From NCBI GenBank assembly GCA_002118135.1, contig BDIU01000028.1:192711-256710 (forward strand): a stretch of DNA of 64,000 nucleotides, read 5' to 3'. This stretch comes from Trebouxia sp. TZW2008. Its lineage: Eukaryota > Chlorophyta > Trebouxiophyceae > Trebouxiales > Trebouxiaceae. This document shows positions 53,276 through 64,000 of this stretch, piece after piece. Position numbers and translations under genes: made by a program. The notes below the pieces were generated by a model that was not told where the DNA came from, did no database searches, and worked only from the letters and a program-made list of their open reading frames with translations. Position 1 is the stretch's first letter. Every line of letters starts with the position of its first letter.

Positions 53276-56200
53276 CTATCCGTCCTGTTGAGCCTGTGGA
53301 GCTGCAGTGCCTGCATTTGCCTGCTCTGCAGCCTGGCGCCTCTTGGCAACCTCCAAAAAACCAGCCTTGTGGCCTTCCATGGTCGTAACAAACTCCTTGA
53401 CAGCTTCGTAAGGCCGACTGCCCACATGCGCTGTGATGGACTTGATGTCACTGCAGCCGCAAGTTGCTGATCAGCACCTGGACACAAAGCTTGGCAGGGT
53501 GGCACAGCATTGTCATGACAGACTGTGCAGCAACAATGTGGGAAGAAAGCGGCTGGGCAGCAGTGCCATGAACTTCAAAAGCGCAGTTCAAAAGGCTGTT
53601 GCAGTTGTGTGCTGAGTGCATGTGAATTTCAGCAGGATGCATGGCCACGTCCTTATGATTCAACCGCATCACCATGGCCTGCACTGCTTTTGCTGCACAT
53701 GAGCTCTGCTGACGATGCAGCACAGGGAATGTCTAAGAGAGAGTCAGCGTACCCTGGTGTCTTGACGTACTGCTCCAACAACCTGTCCATCTGAGACTCA
53801 GTCCAGGAGTCTGCTTTAGGCATGTGTTCATGACCTGCAGGTGGTGCCTCAAGCTCACTGCCTGGAGCGGCTGCAAGCTCTTGAATAGCCCTTGACTGGG
53901 CCTCACTTCCTTGCAAGACACCTGGGTCACCTGAAGGCATCAGCAACACCTGTAATTTGACATGCACATCTGCAGGCAAGCAAAGCGTTGCTTGCACAAA
54001 CATGTCATGGCAGGACACACCTGCCTCACATCAAGGCAGGAGCAAAGTTCTGACTGCAATGACCTATGCTTCCTTTGAGCACACTGTTTGGACACGAGCA
54101 GGGTAAAATTTAGGGCTTTCAGACAAGTATGCAATTTGCTCTTCACGTAAAGCAACCCAAGGACTGCTGCATGAGCGCAGCAGATGAAGTGTACTCACCC
54201 AACTTTGACGCACGTGTGCGCCTGTTGGGGTCAAGCCTTGGTGGGTTTACAGTGGCTACCCTGCTGTTTCCAAGGCTCTTGGCAGCAGCCTTGCTTTTTC
54301 CAGGGCTCTTGGCGGCAGCTCTGTCCTGCTCAAGGCCTCGAGCAGCAGCCCTGCCCTTTCCAAGGCCCTTGGCAGCACCACCCTTGCCCTCCTTGAGGCC
54401 CTTGGCAGCAGCCCCACTACCCTGCTCAGGGCTCTTGGTAGCAGCCCTGCCCAGCTCAGGGCCCTTGGCAGCAGCGCTACTTCCCTCCCCAAGGGCTTTG
54501 GCAGCAGCCCCACTACCCTGCTCAGGGCCCTTGGTAGCAGCCCTGCCCAGCTCAGGGCCCTTGGCAGCAGCGCTACTTCCCTCCCCAATGGCTTTGGCAG
54601 CAGCCCCACTACCCTGCTCAGGGCCCTTGGTAGCAGCCCTGCCTGGCTTAGGGCCCTTGGCAGCAGCCCCACTAGCCTGCTCAGGGCCCTTGGTGGCAGC
54701 TCTGCCCTGCTCAGTGACCTTTGCAGCAGCCCCATTGCCCTGCCTAAGGGCTTTGGCAGCAGCCCCACTACCCTGCTCAGGGCTCTTGGTAGCAGCCCTG
54801 CCCAGCTCAGGGCCTTTGGCAGCAGCGCTACTTCCCTCCCCAAGGGCTTTGGCAGCAGCCCCACTACCCTGCTCAGGGCCCTTGGTAGCAGCCCGGCTTG
54901 GCTCAGGCCCCTTGGCAGCAGCCCCACTAGCCTGCTCAGGGCCCTTGGTGGCAGCTCTGCCCTGCTCAGGGACCTTTGCAGCAGCCCCATTGCCCTGCCG
55001 AAGACTTTTGGCAGCATCGCCACTGCCCTCCTTGAGGGCTTTGGCAGCAGTGCCACTGCCCTCTCTGGGGCCATTGGCAGCAGCCCCACTGCCCTGCCCA
55101 GGACGCTTGGTAGCAGCCCCACTGCCGTCCCCAGGGCCATTGGCAGCAGCCCTGCCCTTCTCGAGGGCTTTGGCAGCAGCCCCACTGTCCTTGCCAAAGC
55201 CAGTTGCAGCAGCGTCATGGTCACTGGAGGGGTTTCTGGGCGCTGCTCTGCCAACTATGCTGTAGTCCTTCGGCACCTGTCCAGCTGTGATGCAGGAGGG
55301 GCAATACCATGACTGGTCTGTGCTGGGCTTGGTGGCTGGTGTCAGGCCGACACAACCCAGATGAAACCATTCAATGGGGCACTCCTGATTGTCACAAGCG
55401 ACCATGTCGCCGCTTTCAGGGCGCCGGCAAGAGCACCAAACTTGTGTGCCAGAAGACGCCGCTTCAGCAGCTGTACGCGGCTGCACCTCTTTCGCAACCC
55501 GCGGCTTGCTCCTCTTGTGTTGAGCCTTGAATTGAGCCTTAAATTGAGCAAGCCAGGCCTGGTACTTCTGATCATTATAGATCATGACGCATTCAGCACG
55601 TGAGCGTCCCATGACCTTTGCTACCTCAGTGAAATCCTGCAAACAGCAATGCACAGTGATTGATGCATCAGTGCCATGTAACAGCAACAACAGCTTGCCA
55701 CAGGTCAAAACTGGGCAATCAACAGTCACAAAGGACTTTCCGCCTGAAGTTGGGCAGCGTCACTAAGGCTTTACAGGCAGGGCTCTTGTAAGCATGTCAA
55801 TTATCTGCTGTGCCATGTTGCATTGTGCTATGCTGTGAAACGGACCATGCTTCCAGGCACTTAGGGCAGCTTGCACGATCAACCTCTGTATGGACAACGC
55901 CAAGATTTGGGTGACAGCTGTGTTGTGAAGGCGTACTGATGTCATATGACAGAAAAGGCAAAGTTGACTTCCACATATCAATTTCGTACGCCAGTCAGCA
56001 CATATGCAGAGCACTGAATCCATGTGGATCATACCTTGTGAAATTTCACGAAGGCCTTCCCGAACTTTTGCTGCTCGCTGGCGGTCAGCTTGAGAGCAGC
56101 CTCCTCAGCGTCCCGCGCTGCTCTCAAGTCATACGGACTGCCTGTGTCCATCAGCATGACTGCCCGCCTTTTCTCTTCAGGATCCCTGATGAGATCAGGG

Positions 56201-59200
56201 ATCTGCAGGCATACACCTCACATTGTCCAACAGTATTCACATGCCCCTTTGAAACGTCTTGATGAATGCAGTCTTTCTGACTCAACAATGCCTTGCTGAG
56301 AATGCAGTGACTACGTTGCAAGTGTCCTTGTGTTGAGTGTCATTGTAAGCAGACAGCACTTTAACCATGTATGTGCACAGTGCAGAAAGCCTGGTAAGCT
56401 GACACGGGTTTTGCAAAGCTGTTGGACAGATGTGGCTGTGCATCACCTTTGCAGTCTTGGGGAGCAGTTTCTGCATCTGCTCTTCCTCTGACAGCTGACC
56501 CTGTGGCCTCTGCTGATCCAAGTGCGCACTGGAAGCTGCATGCACAGAGTCCTGTCAAGTTGTGCCCTTCATTCCTTGTTCAAGCATCAGCATAGCTTGC
56601 TGGCCTCTGTAAAATAATGTCGCCAATAACATGTGCATCACACGGCAGATGGACTTTGTATCCAGACTTGCAACTCAACAAGAAAGCATTTTTGAGCACT
56701 GTGTCAAGCAAAGGCGTCTGCCACCACAGTTGCCAATGATGTGGCAAACAGTGCAGGCCGTCGTGTCGTGCTTGCAATCAAGAAACAGGTAGCACAGAAA
56801 TCTGGTGCTTGCAACAAGAGCTGAATGGAAAGGTGGCATCAACCAAAACCTAATGCTGCCAAAAAACGCTACAATCTAGATGGGCAAGCCCTAGAGCAGC
56901 TCATGTGGCGTACCAGGGCTATGGGATGCAGCTTGCGGTTCTTCATCACTATCAGGTGGCAATGCAGGATTACGGCCCAGCTGCAAGCTGGGTTGTACAC
57001 CTGCCAGCTGTCCTGTTGTGGACTTGACCTGTGCTGTCGCAGGCTGCTCTGCCTGCAGAACAAACTAGCGTGTGCAGCAAAGAGTCATGAGCCTTTCAAG
57101 CAAAGAGTCAGGAGTCTTTCAAGCAGTGCGTTACTTGTACGAATCAGCCTCTGACTACGCTGGCAAGCAGCTCCTGCGCCCTGCATACACACAGCACACC
57201 CGCTTGCATCACAAAACCACATGCAACTCTGCTGACAACAGGGCCAATCCAAAGGTTGAAGCAACTCGGACAGGTCTTCAGCTCACATTAAACATGCTGC
57301 TGCTGCTGAACTTTGAGCGGGCTGTGCTGTGTGCATGGCAGCTTACTTGTATGCGTTCTTGAAATGCCAAGTCACAAAGGCCAATCATAATGCATGGCCA
57401 TCCCTACCACAGCATATGTGGCACAGTCCGCACACCTGAGTTGTCGCTTTCTGGCCCAGGTGTCTGCTGTCTTGAGGTGCTGGGCTGGTTTTCTCTGGTA
57501 TTTCTCCATCATCTGACAGGCTTTTACTGTGCCTGTCTGATGAAGATTGCAGTCTTGGTGGCAATAAGCGAGACTGGGGTCTGATGCCACTGCCCACCTC
57601 ACCACGATCCAGATGCTGCTGTTGAAGATGTTGCCTGGCTGCTGGTCGGGCGTTGTGATCTTGCGCCTCAGGACCCGTAAATTCTTGTGACTCCTCATGA
57701 CTCTGTGAGTCATCTGAGAGGCTGTGCATTGCTTGCATTCTTTCATGTGATACAATCTCTGGCTGACGAATGGTCTCAGCTTGCATAGTCGACACTCTGT
57801 CTGGGTCATTTGAAGTATGCTTGGTATTCTGCTTGGAACTCTGTAACTGACTGTTTGCTCCAGAGTGTGATTGTTGCTCATCTGAGCTGCTCTCCCCATC
57901 TGCATCTTTGCCTGCTGTGTGCCCCAATTTTGACACCGCAGGCACCTGCTGAGCGGCTGCTGGAACCTTTGAGACACCTTCCTGGTCAGCAGGAAGGCAT
58001 GCTTGTGCATTTTCTTGAGCATTAAGCTGCTCTAAGACAGCTTTGGGCTGTGTTGGGTTGAGGGCCTCTTGGTAGAGAGGCTCCTCTTGCTCTGGAACAT
58101 GGCTATATGCCTGCAATACCAAGGTTTGGGGGTGTCATCAGTGTCCCAAAAGTGCTATGCAGTGTTATTGTGTGTTTGAAGGAGGCCTCAATGCAACAAG
58201 CACTGCTGTCATGTGCTGAATGCATGTTGGTAGCTTTGCGTCGCAGCCGTTATATGACTTGGACAATGCCTCAGATGTCTGACTTGTAGTTTTGCCAACA
58301 TAATCAAGTTGACACTAGGCTGCCTAGGGCAATTCGCTGCAGCAAGAGGCAAGGACGGCACAGCACTAGGTGAGCAGGATAGTCCAGAGAGGCTGAACAG
58401 CAGGCTGTTGCTGGAAGATCTCATGTCGCTCTTCACCATGCAGTACGCAAGACTTGACTTGAAGTCTGCAAGCCTCACTGTGATTGTTTACACGGCTTGA
58501 GGCTTGCATGCAATGACCGTGTCAAAATGCAGGTGGGAAAGAACAGAGTCCCCAACGCTGAAAGCATTGCGTGACAGCAGCTTGCCTTGGCCACACGATT
58601 TTGGGACAGCTGCTGTGAATTCAGAGGTGGCCTGACCTTGGCAGACACAATTTGCTGCAAGGCTGCTTGGCTGCCAGGGTCTGTCAGCATGCCCATCTCC
58701 ACCTGCACAACACAGCATGTACTTTCAGGTCAGCTGTAGACCATCACCGGACCGTAGCCAGATGCAAGCTTTGGACTGTAAACTCTTTGTGCAAAGATGC
58801 TTGATGACGAGGGTTGCTACAGCATGAGCAAGCATGTCAACAAGACTGCATGCTGTAAATGATGCTGGCGCAGGCCATAGGCATGATGAAGCCACTGACA
58901 ACCAACAAGGAAAAGTATCAGATGTGTCATAAAGAGAAATGTCAAGTGCTGTGAGTCCTGCACTCAACCTGCTTGCCTAGACTTTGAAGCTGCTTCTTCA
59001 TGTCAGCTATCTGCTTGTCACGGTCTGACACGGCACTGTGCAGCTGCTGCACTTGCACCTTGGCCTGCATTGACTTAACAATGGTGTCAGAAGCCAAGAC
59101 AGTAAGCTTGCAGGCTTTTGTTGCAATGCAGTCTTCAACAGACTCCAGACATTGCCTGAATGCGTGCTTGCATGCTTATTGAAGCAATCAATCATGCGTT

Positions 59201-62200
59201 TCACAGTGATAGGGCTGCTGGTACATGGCACAACCGTCAATTACTAGCAAAATTGGTCAGCAACGCAAAATGACACGCAACAGCGCATAGGGCAGGGCAG
59301 AACTGAGCAGCATGCCAGGGCCCTTGGCCATCTTGCACAGCTGCACACGACGTAGCTGGGGTCCTTTCTGCAGGAGATGCGCTGCTTTTGCACAGGTGAG
59401 CATCACGCTAATGATCCTGAAGGACTATGACTGCTCCTCATGAAGTATGCAGTTGCAGAAAATAGGAGTCGCACCTGCTTAGCATGCTGAGTGGCTTGCT
59501 TCAGCAAGTCAGCTTGGTTGTCAAGCTTGATGTGGCAGGCAACCAACTGGGCTGCCACTGTGCTGTGCAGCTCCAGCATGCTGACAGCGTTTGCTTCAAG
59601 CTGTTTGTCCAGTTGACTCTTTTGGTGCAGCAGGCCTGCTCGCTGCTGCCAAAGCGCCTTGTACTCAGTCTGCAGCATGTCCAGGATTGATGCATCCCTT
59701 TCTTAAAGCATTTGCAGCATACACACAAAATGACAGGCACACAACATGCCCACAGGCATTGTGGATTAGGAGCCACAATTGTGTAAAACATGGACTGAAG
59801 AAGTGGAAACCAGCTCAAGCTAACAAACTATACTGCAGCATGCCATGTTTGCTGTCAAAAGCATTGTTCAGCAGACGCTGAGACAGATCTTGCATGTGCA
59901 ATGATGCCCAATGCGCAGGTGATGTTCAGAAAAGCGCAGTACTCAGGACTGCACCTGATAATGGCTGACCAGGGCCTGCGATGTGCGTGATGAACTCAGG
60001 ATTGGCTGCATGGCTGCCCCTGCAGTTGCTTGAGGGAACAGCCGCTGGTGGAAAGATGCCTGGGAGCCGGGCTGTGCAGCTGATGGTGCAGCCTGTGCTT
60101 GAGCTGCTACAGCGGCTGTTGCAGGACCCTGCCAAGATGGACAAAGTCATGAGATACAGACAGCAACAAAGGCAACTATGACCTTATTTATGCCAACATC
60201 AGGTTAAACACATCGAGAAAACAAGCAGGGAGTCATATGGTCGTATGTTGACAAGGCAGAAAGGGTCCAAGGCATGCTCAGGCACTATCAAGTGAGCATG
60301 GCAAGTTTGTGCTGACAGTGATGTTGAAGTCGAACACAGAGCATCAACGTATTGCCTTGTCAAACAACTGGGCATGCGTATGCATTGGCATCAATCAGTA
60401 ACTGCATGGCAACCCTGAGCTAAGGACAACGTAAGCACACAACACAACACAACACAACACAACACAACACAACACAACACAACACAACACAACACAACAG
60501 GGTTGTCTCAGCACATAATGCAAGAGGTCATGACATGCTGATATGGTACTGTACAGAATGTTTATGCTGGTCCTGTCAGCAAGACATGGCCATATGCTGC
60601 AGGACATCAGCATCTCCAAGGCACTGTGTTGCATGCATGAAGTGAAGCAGCATGCAACTGCTATGTTGTCTGTTTGCCTGTTGTTGTCTCAGCACAGAAT
60701 GCAAGAGGTCATGACATGCTGATATACTGTTGTACAGAACGCCTAGGCTTGCTCTGCCAGCCAGACATGACCATCTGCCAGGAGACCAGCATCCCCAAAG
60801 CATCATGTTGCATGCATGGCTCCAAATGAAGTGAGGTATGCAAGCGCAATGGTAAAGACAGCGAAATGAAGTAGAGCTGCTCACTGGCATTACGACGGCT
60901 GAAGGAGCCTGCTGAGTAGCAGGGGCAGGCCTTGTAGCAACAGACCCCCCTGCAGGCTTTCCCGCCGCTTGCTCATCTGCTGCAGAGCCTTTGGGCAGAG
61001 TCCTGCTGCCCTGCAATGGACAACAACAGATTGTGAAAGGCGACAAGGCTTTTGGTAGATGTCACACACTGCCGCAAAATATCGAAACAATGCAATCAGC
61101 ATAAAACGGACCTGGTGATTTCCTGCACGTGTCATACTCATCATAGGGCGTTGATACATACACGCTGCTTGGCCTTGCACTGCCTCATCAAACAGTGTTA
61201 CAGCTGTACAAACACATGTGTTGCCTCTGCTTAGCATGAAGCGTGCAGTTGCAAGACAAGGTACTCAGACCTGCATGGCATCAGCCGTGAACGCTTGACC
61301 GGTCTGCTTAAGCGTTGCTTGTTGATAACTTTTTGAGTGCTTGGATATTGGCCAAAAAGCATAGATTTGAAAGAAAGTTTTTACCATTTTCAAAGCAGAT
61401 TTCAGCATGCGCTTTGGCTTTAAGGTTTGTCACACAATATTCAAAAACGCCGCAGAGGACCTCACAGGCCATCCTCCCGCTCGCACCAAATGACCATCAG
61501 AGAGGAAATGTCTCGCACTGCTTGCATGCATGCTATTGCACAGCCTGATGCACCTCCTGTCCGCTTTCACTGAACGATTTCTTTTGAACTTTGCATCTGA
61601 CTCACTTGCAGCAACTCAAGCCTTCAGAGCAGAGCAATTAGGTGTCAAATCTTGAGGAGGGCGCTCTTCAGAGCAGGTTGTCTTCCTGCTCTACAACAGC
61701 ATGTGTGCAGGTGCTGCAGGCTTTCTCACAACATCGCAGCTTCTTCACATGATGCCGCATAAGAATGGCTGATCCTGAAATGCTCTTGCAACTTGTTGCT
61801 GCCATGCTATAGGCATAGCTTGCTAGTAGGCTAGGTAGGACCTACCTTGCATATCAGGACCTTGACACTCTGCTCATTCATTTGCGGATGTCGCCATTGA
61901 CATAGCAACATTTGTGTGCCTATGACTAGCATCTTTAACGAGCTTGAAGCAAAGCAACGTGAGCCTGCTTTGCCTGAACAGGAAACCCAACACAACATGG
62001 CACATGTACGTTAACCCCCATACCCACCAGGGCATGACAGCATCCTTTGAGCACTGCTGCGATCACCTGAGCATCACCCTCAGTGGGCAGACAGTCTGAA
62101 TGAGGGGTCACTCCTGAGGGGTTTGGCGAGGCCTCTCAGGGCTTGCCTTGCTGGCACTGGGGATGCCTGCCCCTGCAAGGCCTCAAGTTGGTTTGACTCA

Positions 62201-63179
62201 GGCTCAGACATCTGCAGACAAAAAGCGAAGTTTCACCTCATAACTGGATGATGCAGAGCTTGTCAAGTCAGAACCTACTGTGACATGCCATCTGTTCTGT
62301 ACCAACCAGACAGAGGAAGGTCTTGCATATGGAGTGCCCAATGCGCAGTAATGTTCAGAAAAGCACAGCAAACAGGATCGTACCAGATAGCGGTTGAACA
62401 GGGCCTGTGGTGTGCCTGCTGAACGTAGGCTTAGCTGCATAGCTGCCCCTGCAGTTGCTTGAGCAGGCAGCCTTTGGTAGAATGGTGCTTGGGAGCTGGG
62501 CTGTGCAGCTGATGGTGCAGCCTGTGCTTGAGCTGCTACAGCGGCTGTTGCAAGGCCCTGCCAAGATGAACAAAGTAATGAGTGACAGACAGCAACAAAG
62601 GCAAGTTGGACGTCATCCAAGCCAAAGCCAGTTTGAAGACAGCAACAAAACAAGCAGGGACTCATATGGTCTTATGTTGTCAAGGTCAAAAGGATCAAAG
62701 GGATGCTCAGAAGGTCGTGACATGCTGACATAGTATTGTACAGAACGCCAACGCTGGTCCTGTCAGCAACAGATGCTTTGCTCAACAGTGTACCAGAGAG
62801 AAACACCAATGTCATGGTTGTGGGATGGCAGCCATAGACTTGCCTGCTTCAGGTGTTCCACAATCAGGACTTCCGCTTCATTTTGAGATAAATTTTCGAC
62901 CTGCTTGCTGGAGTGTCCAATGTGCATGCATAGATCCTTCTTTGACTGCATATCAGTCTTTCTGAAAAACTTTTGGAGACGGTTTATGGTCTGTAGTATC
63001 TGCTGCTTTGCCGTGCCAGCGTCGGATAATTCTACTGGCATCAAGGTGTCTGCTATACTTCTCAGCAGATGCTCATCAGTCAGGGTGATGCCGGACTGTG
63101 ACGCGGGACCACGGAGGTTAGCTGAACCCAAAAAGGATAGAGCCGACTCTAGACGCGCCCTTGATCCGGTCTGCAACAT
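53276..63179 (-). CDS. Large SANT-PHD-SANT chromatin protein (NCoR-like layout)
   Basis: Supported exons: complement(53276..53450, 53753..53949, 54199..55636, 56035..56202, 56447..56535, 56914..57052, 57436..58110, 58637..58702, 58969..59064, 59475..59669, 59955..60128, 60885..61010, 62384..62557, 62844..63179). Start ATG 63179 (MLQTGSRARLESALSFLG); the first intron has a GC donor. Then Ala/Gln-rich exons, coiled coils (LHQKSQLDKQLEANAVSMLE; VSDRDKQIADMKKQLQSL), and a disordered region. SANT 1 is LTASEQQKFGKAFVKFHKDF, TEVAKVMGRSRAECVMIY. An ING-type PHD finger has WCSCRRPESGDMVACDNQEC and PIEWFHLGCVGL. A KGPEQGSG-type repeat follows, then SANT 2 (SWTESQMDRLLEQYV / DIKSITAHVGSRPYEAVKEF). The ING-type PHD suggests binding of methylated histone H3 tails. 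The join 54199 to 53949 does not close in phase, and some middle exons may be missing. Confidence 0.75.
54230..55230 (-). repeat. Coding minisatellite (AAAKGPEQGSG-type units)
   Basis: About 1 kb of 30-33-bp units encoding variants such as AAAKALGEGSS, AAAKGPELGR and AATKGPEQGSG. A higher-order unit of about three (near 96 bp) is repeated several times in the middle. All three minus frames and one plus frame are open, a consequence of the repeat. Confidence 0.95.
59950..60330 (-). repeat. Downstream copy of duplicated 174-bp exon and flank
   Basis: Exon 59955..60128 (ATAAVAAQAQAAPSAAQPGS) matches exon 62384..62557 in length, phase and most of its sequence. Similarity continues past the acceptor into intron sequence (GACAGCAACAAAGGCAA, AACAAGCAGGGA, TCATATGGTC). 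Confidence 0.9.
60436..60500. repeat. (AACAC)n pentanucleotide microsatellite
   Basis: About 12-13 perfect units of AACAC, in an intron of the SANT-PHD gene. Confidence 0.97.
60500..60845 (-). repeat. Intronic tandem duplication, about 180-bp period
   Basis: GCAAGAGGTCATGACATGCTGATA through GTTGCATGCATG occurs at about 60518-60640 and 60700-60810. Each begins with GTTGTCTCAGCACA. A related segment (GGTCGTGACATGCTGACATA) is at about 62712. Confidence 0.85.
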
Positions 63180-64000
63180 GCGCGGCGGTGAGAGTTTGTT
63201 TGATCGCCGGGCGATGGTTAACTGCTGACAGGCAAAGCTGCTGAAGCAACTTGTTGAGCCAGCCAGTCGTAGCGCTGCATTTCAGGAAACATGACCTACC
63301 AGGTTCCGACGATCAGGAGCATCAGCGTCTGTCATCATTACCTCAGACCACGCAACGAGCTGGCAATAAAAGCCTGCAGGTACTACTGCACAAAAGCTTG
63401 TGATCACTCATGGGAGAAAGTGCATATCAGGCTCAGATCTTGCATTGCGCTTCTCACCTCGACAAAACCTTCAGGGACGATGGGGCAGACGAGTTTACAA
63501 CCGAGATGTTTCTCCTTTCACCAGCATCAACATATGAACTCGCTCACATCGACAGATCCGCTCTTCAGCAGATTCCCTTCACAGTTGATGCTGACAGAAC
63601 GCCTGGATCTTGTCACAGTAGGTCTGGCAAAGCACGGGAGAGCAGAGGGGGGAGAGGGCCCCGGTGCCATGCCTATCCGTGCCTCTTCTTTGTCTTCGCA
63701 CATGCGTACATACAGACGCAGAAGCCCGCCAAACGTCCAAACTAGTGATACTGACAACTTGAAAGTCCTTCAAAAAGAAGCGCTCACCAGCACAATTCAA
63801 CGTTCTGGACAGAGATCGTGCAGCATTCAGCTTGTGAGCGAATTGTGCAACAGCTTGTGTTTGGGGCTCTTTGTTTGTTTGCAGGACCTGCTAACTTAGA
63901 CAGAGGTGCAACGTTCAGCTCGAGATAAGGGGGCTGCTTTTCAACACCCGACCACGGGGCTGTTCGATTGCACGCAAGAGCTTCTGACTTGGGGCAGAGG
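63180..64000. other. Window edge, no supported gene
   Basis: Upstream of the SANT-PHD gene. GC content rises near 63160-63220, consistent with a promoter. A plus frame from 63292 is open for 200 codons, but its residues show no motif and the opposite frames are equally long. Confidence 0.4.

Noticed and set aside
54129..55265. 378-codon plus-strand frame over the minisatellite
   Set aside because: Shadow of the AAAKGPEQGSG repeat; the minus frame is continuous with the PHD finger.
60436..60500. CRISPR-like short repeat array
   Set aside because: The 5-bp units have no spacers; this is a microsatellite in a eukaryotic intron.

Overview
The window reads as nuclear DNA of a green alga, probably a chlorophyte of Trebouxiophyceae type. 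The class is an inference; no species is claimed. Reasons: intron-rich genes with GT-AG and some GC-AG introns; plant-lineage genes (plastid ribosomal protein bL9, a VIR3-type M41-like plastid protein, a J-domain/DUF3752 protein, L-galactono-1,4-lactone dehydrogenase); and an SPPPP-repeat hydroxyproline-rich wall-type protein. Exon joins were made by hand from splice sites, reading phase and family motifs. Where lengths and phases close exactly I give full joins; elsewhere I say what is unresolved.

Layout: HYPK (-, 781-1243) is divergent from plastid RPL9 (+, to 3493); M41-like plastid membrane protein (+, 4454-6676); unrecognised multi-exon gene A (+, 7372-11338) and fragments of gene B (+, 11971-13449); J-domain/GPALPP-DUF3752 protein (-, 13989-18158), divergent from a Nopp140/SRP40 nucleolar protein (+, 18412-21307); GYFD-motif protein (-, 22165-24310); proline-rich membrane-anchored wall protein (-, 24940-~29860); two-TM coiled-coil protein (-, 30323-35471); ornithine aminotransferase (-, 36234-41314), divergent from a small thylakoid-type protein (+, 41541-42923); GLDH (+, 43200-49652); a single-exon 210-aa protein (-, 50839-51471); and a large SANT-PHD-SANT chromatin protein (-, 53276-63179).

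The genes do not form a pathway: plastid and cytosolic translation, nucleolar assembly, proline/arginine metabolism, ascorbate synthesis, cell wall and chromatin functions are mixed, as is normal for an algal chromosome. Three head-to-head pairs share short presumptive bidirectional promoters.

The most striking feature is structural. At least eight genes carry tandem arrays of two to seven copies of a segment spanning an exon-intron boundary (3' or 5' splice site plus neighbouring exon sequence), with periods of about 80-210 bp, often regular (152 bp, 175 bp). The copy joined to the exon body is intact; the others decay inside the intron. In Nopp140 one intron has both splice sites inside a 25-bp direct repeat. 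In the chromatin gene a whole 174-bp in-phase exon is duplicated. Local tandem duplication of splice boundaries appears to be a major force enlarging, and perhaps creating, introns in this genome.
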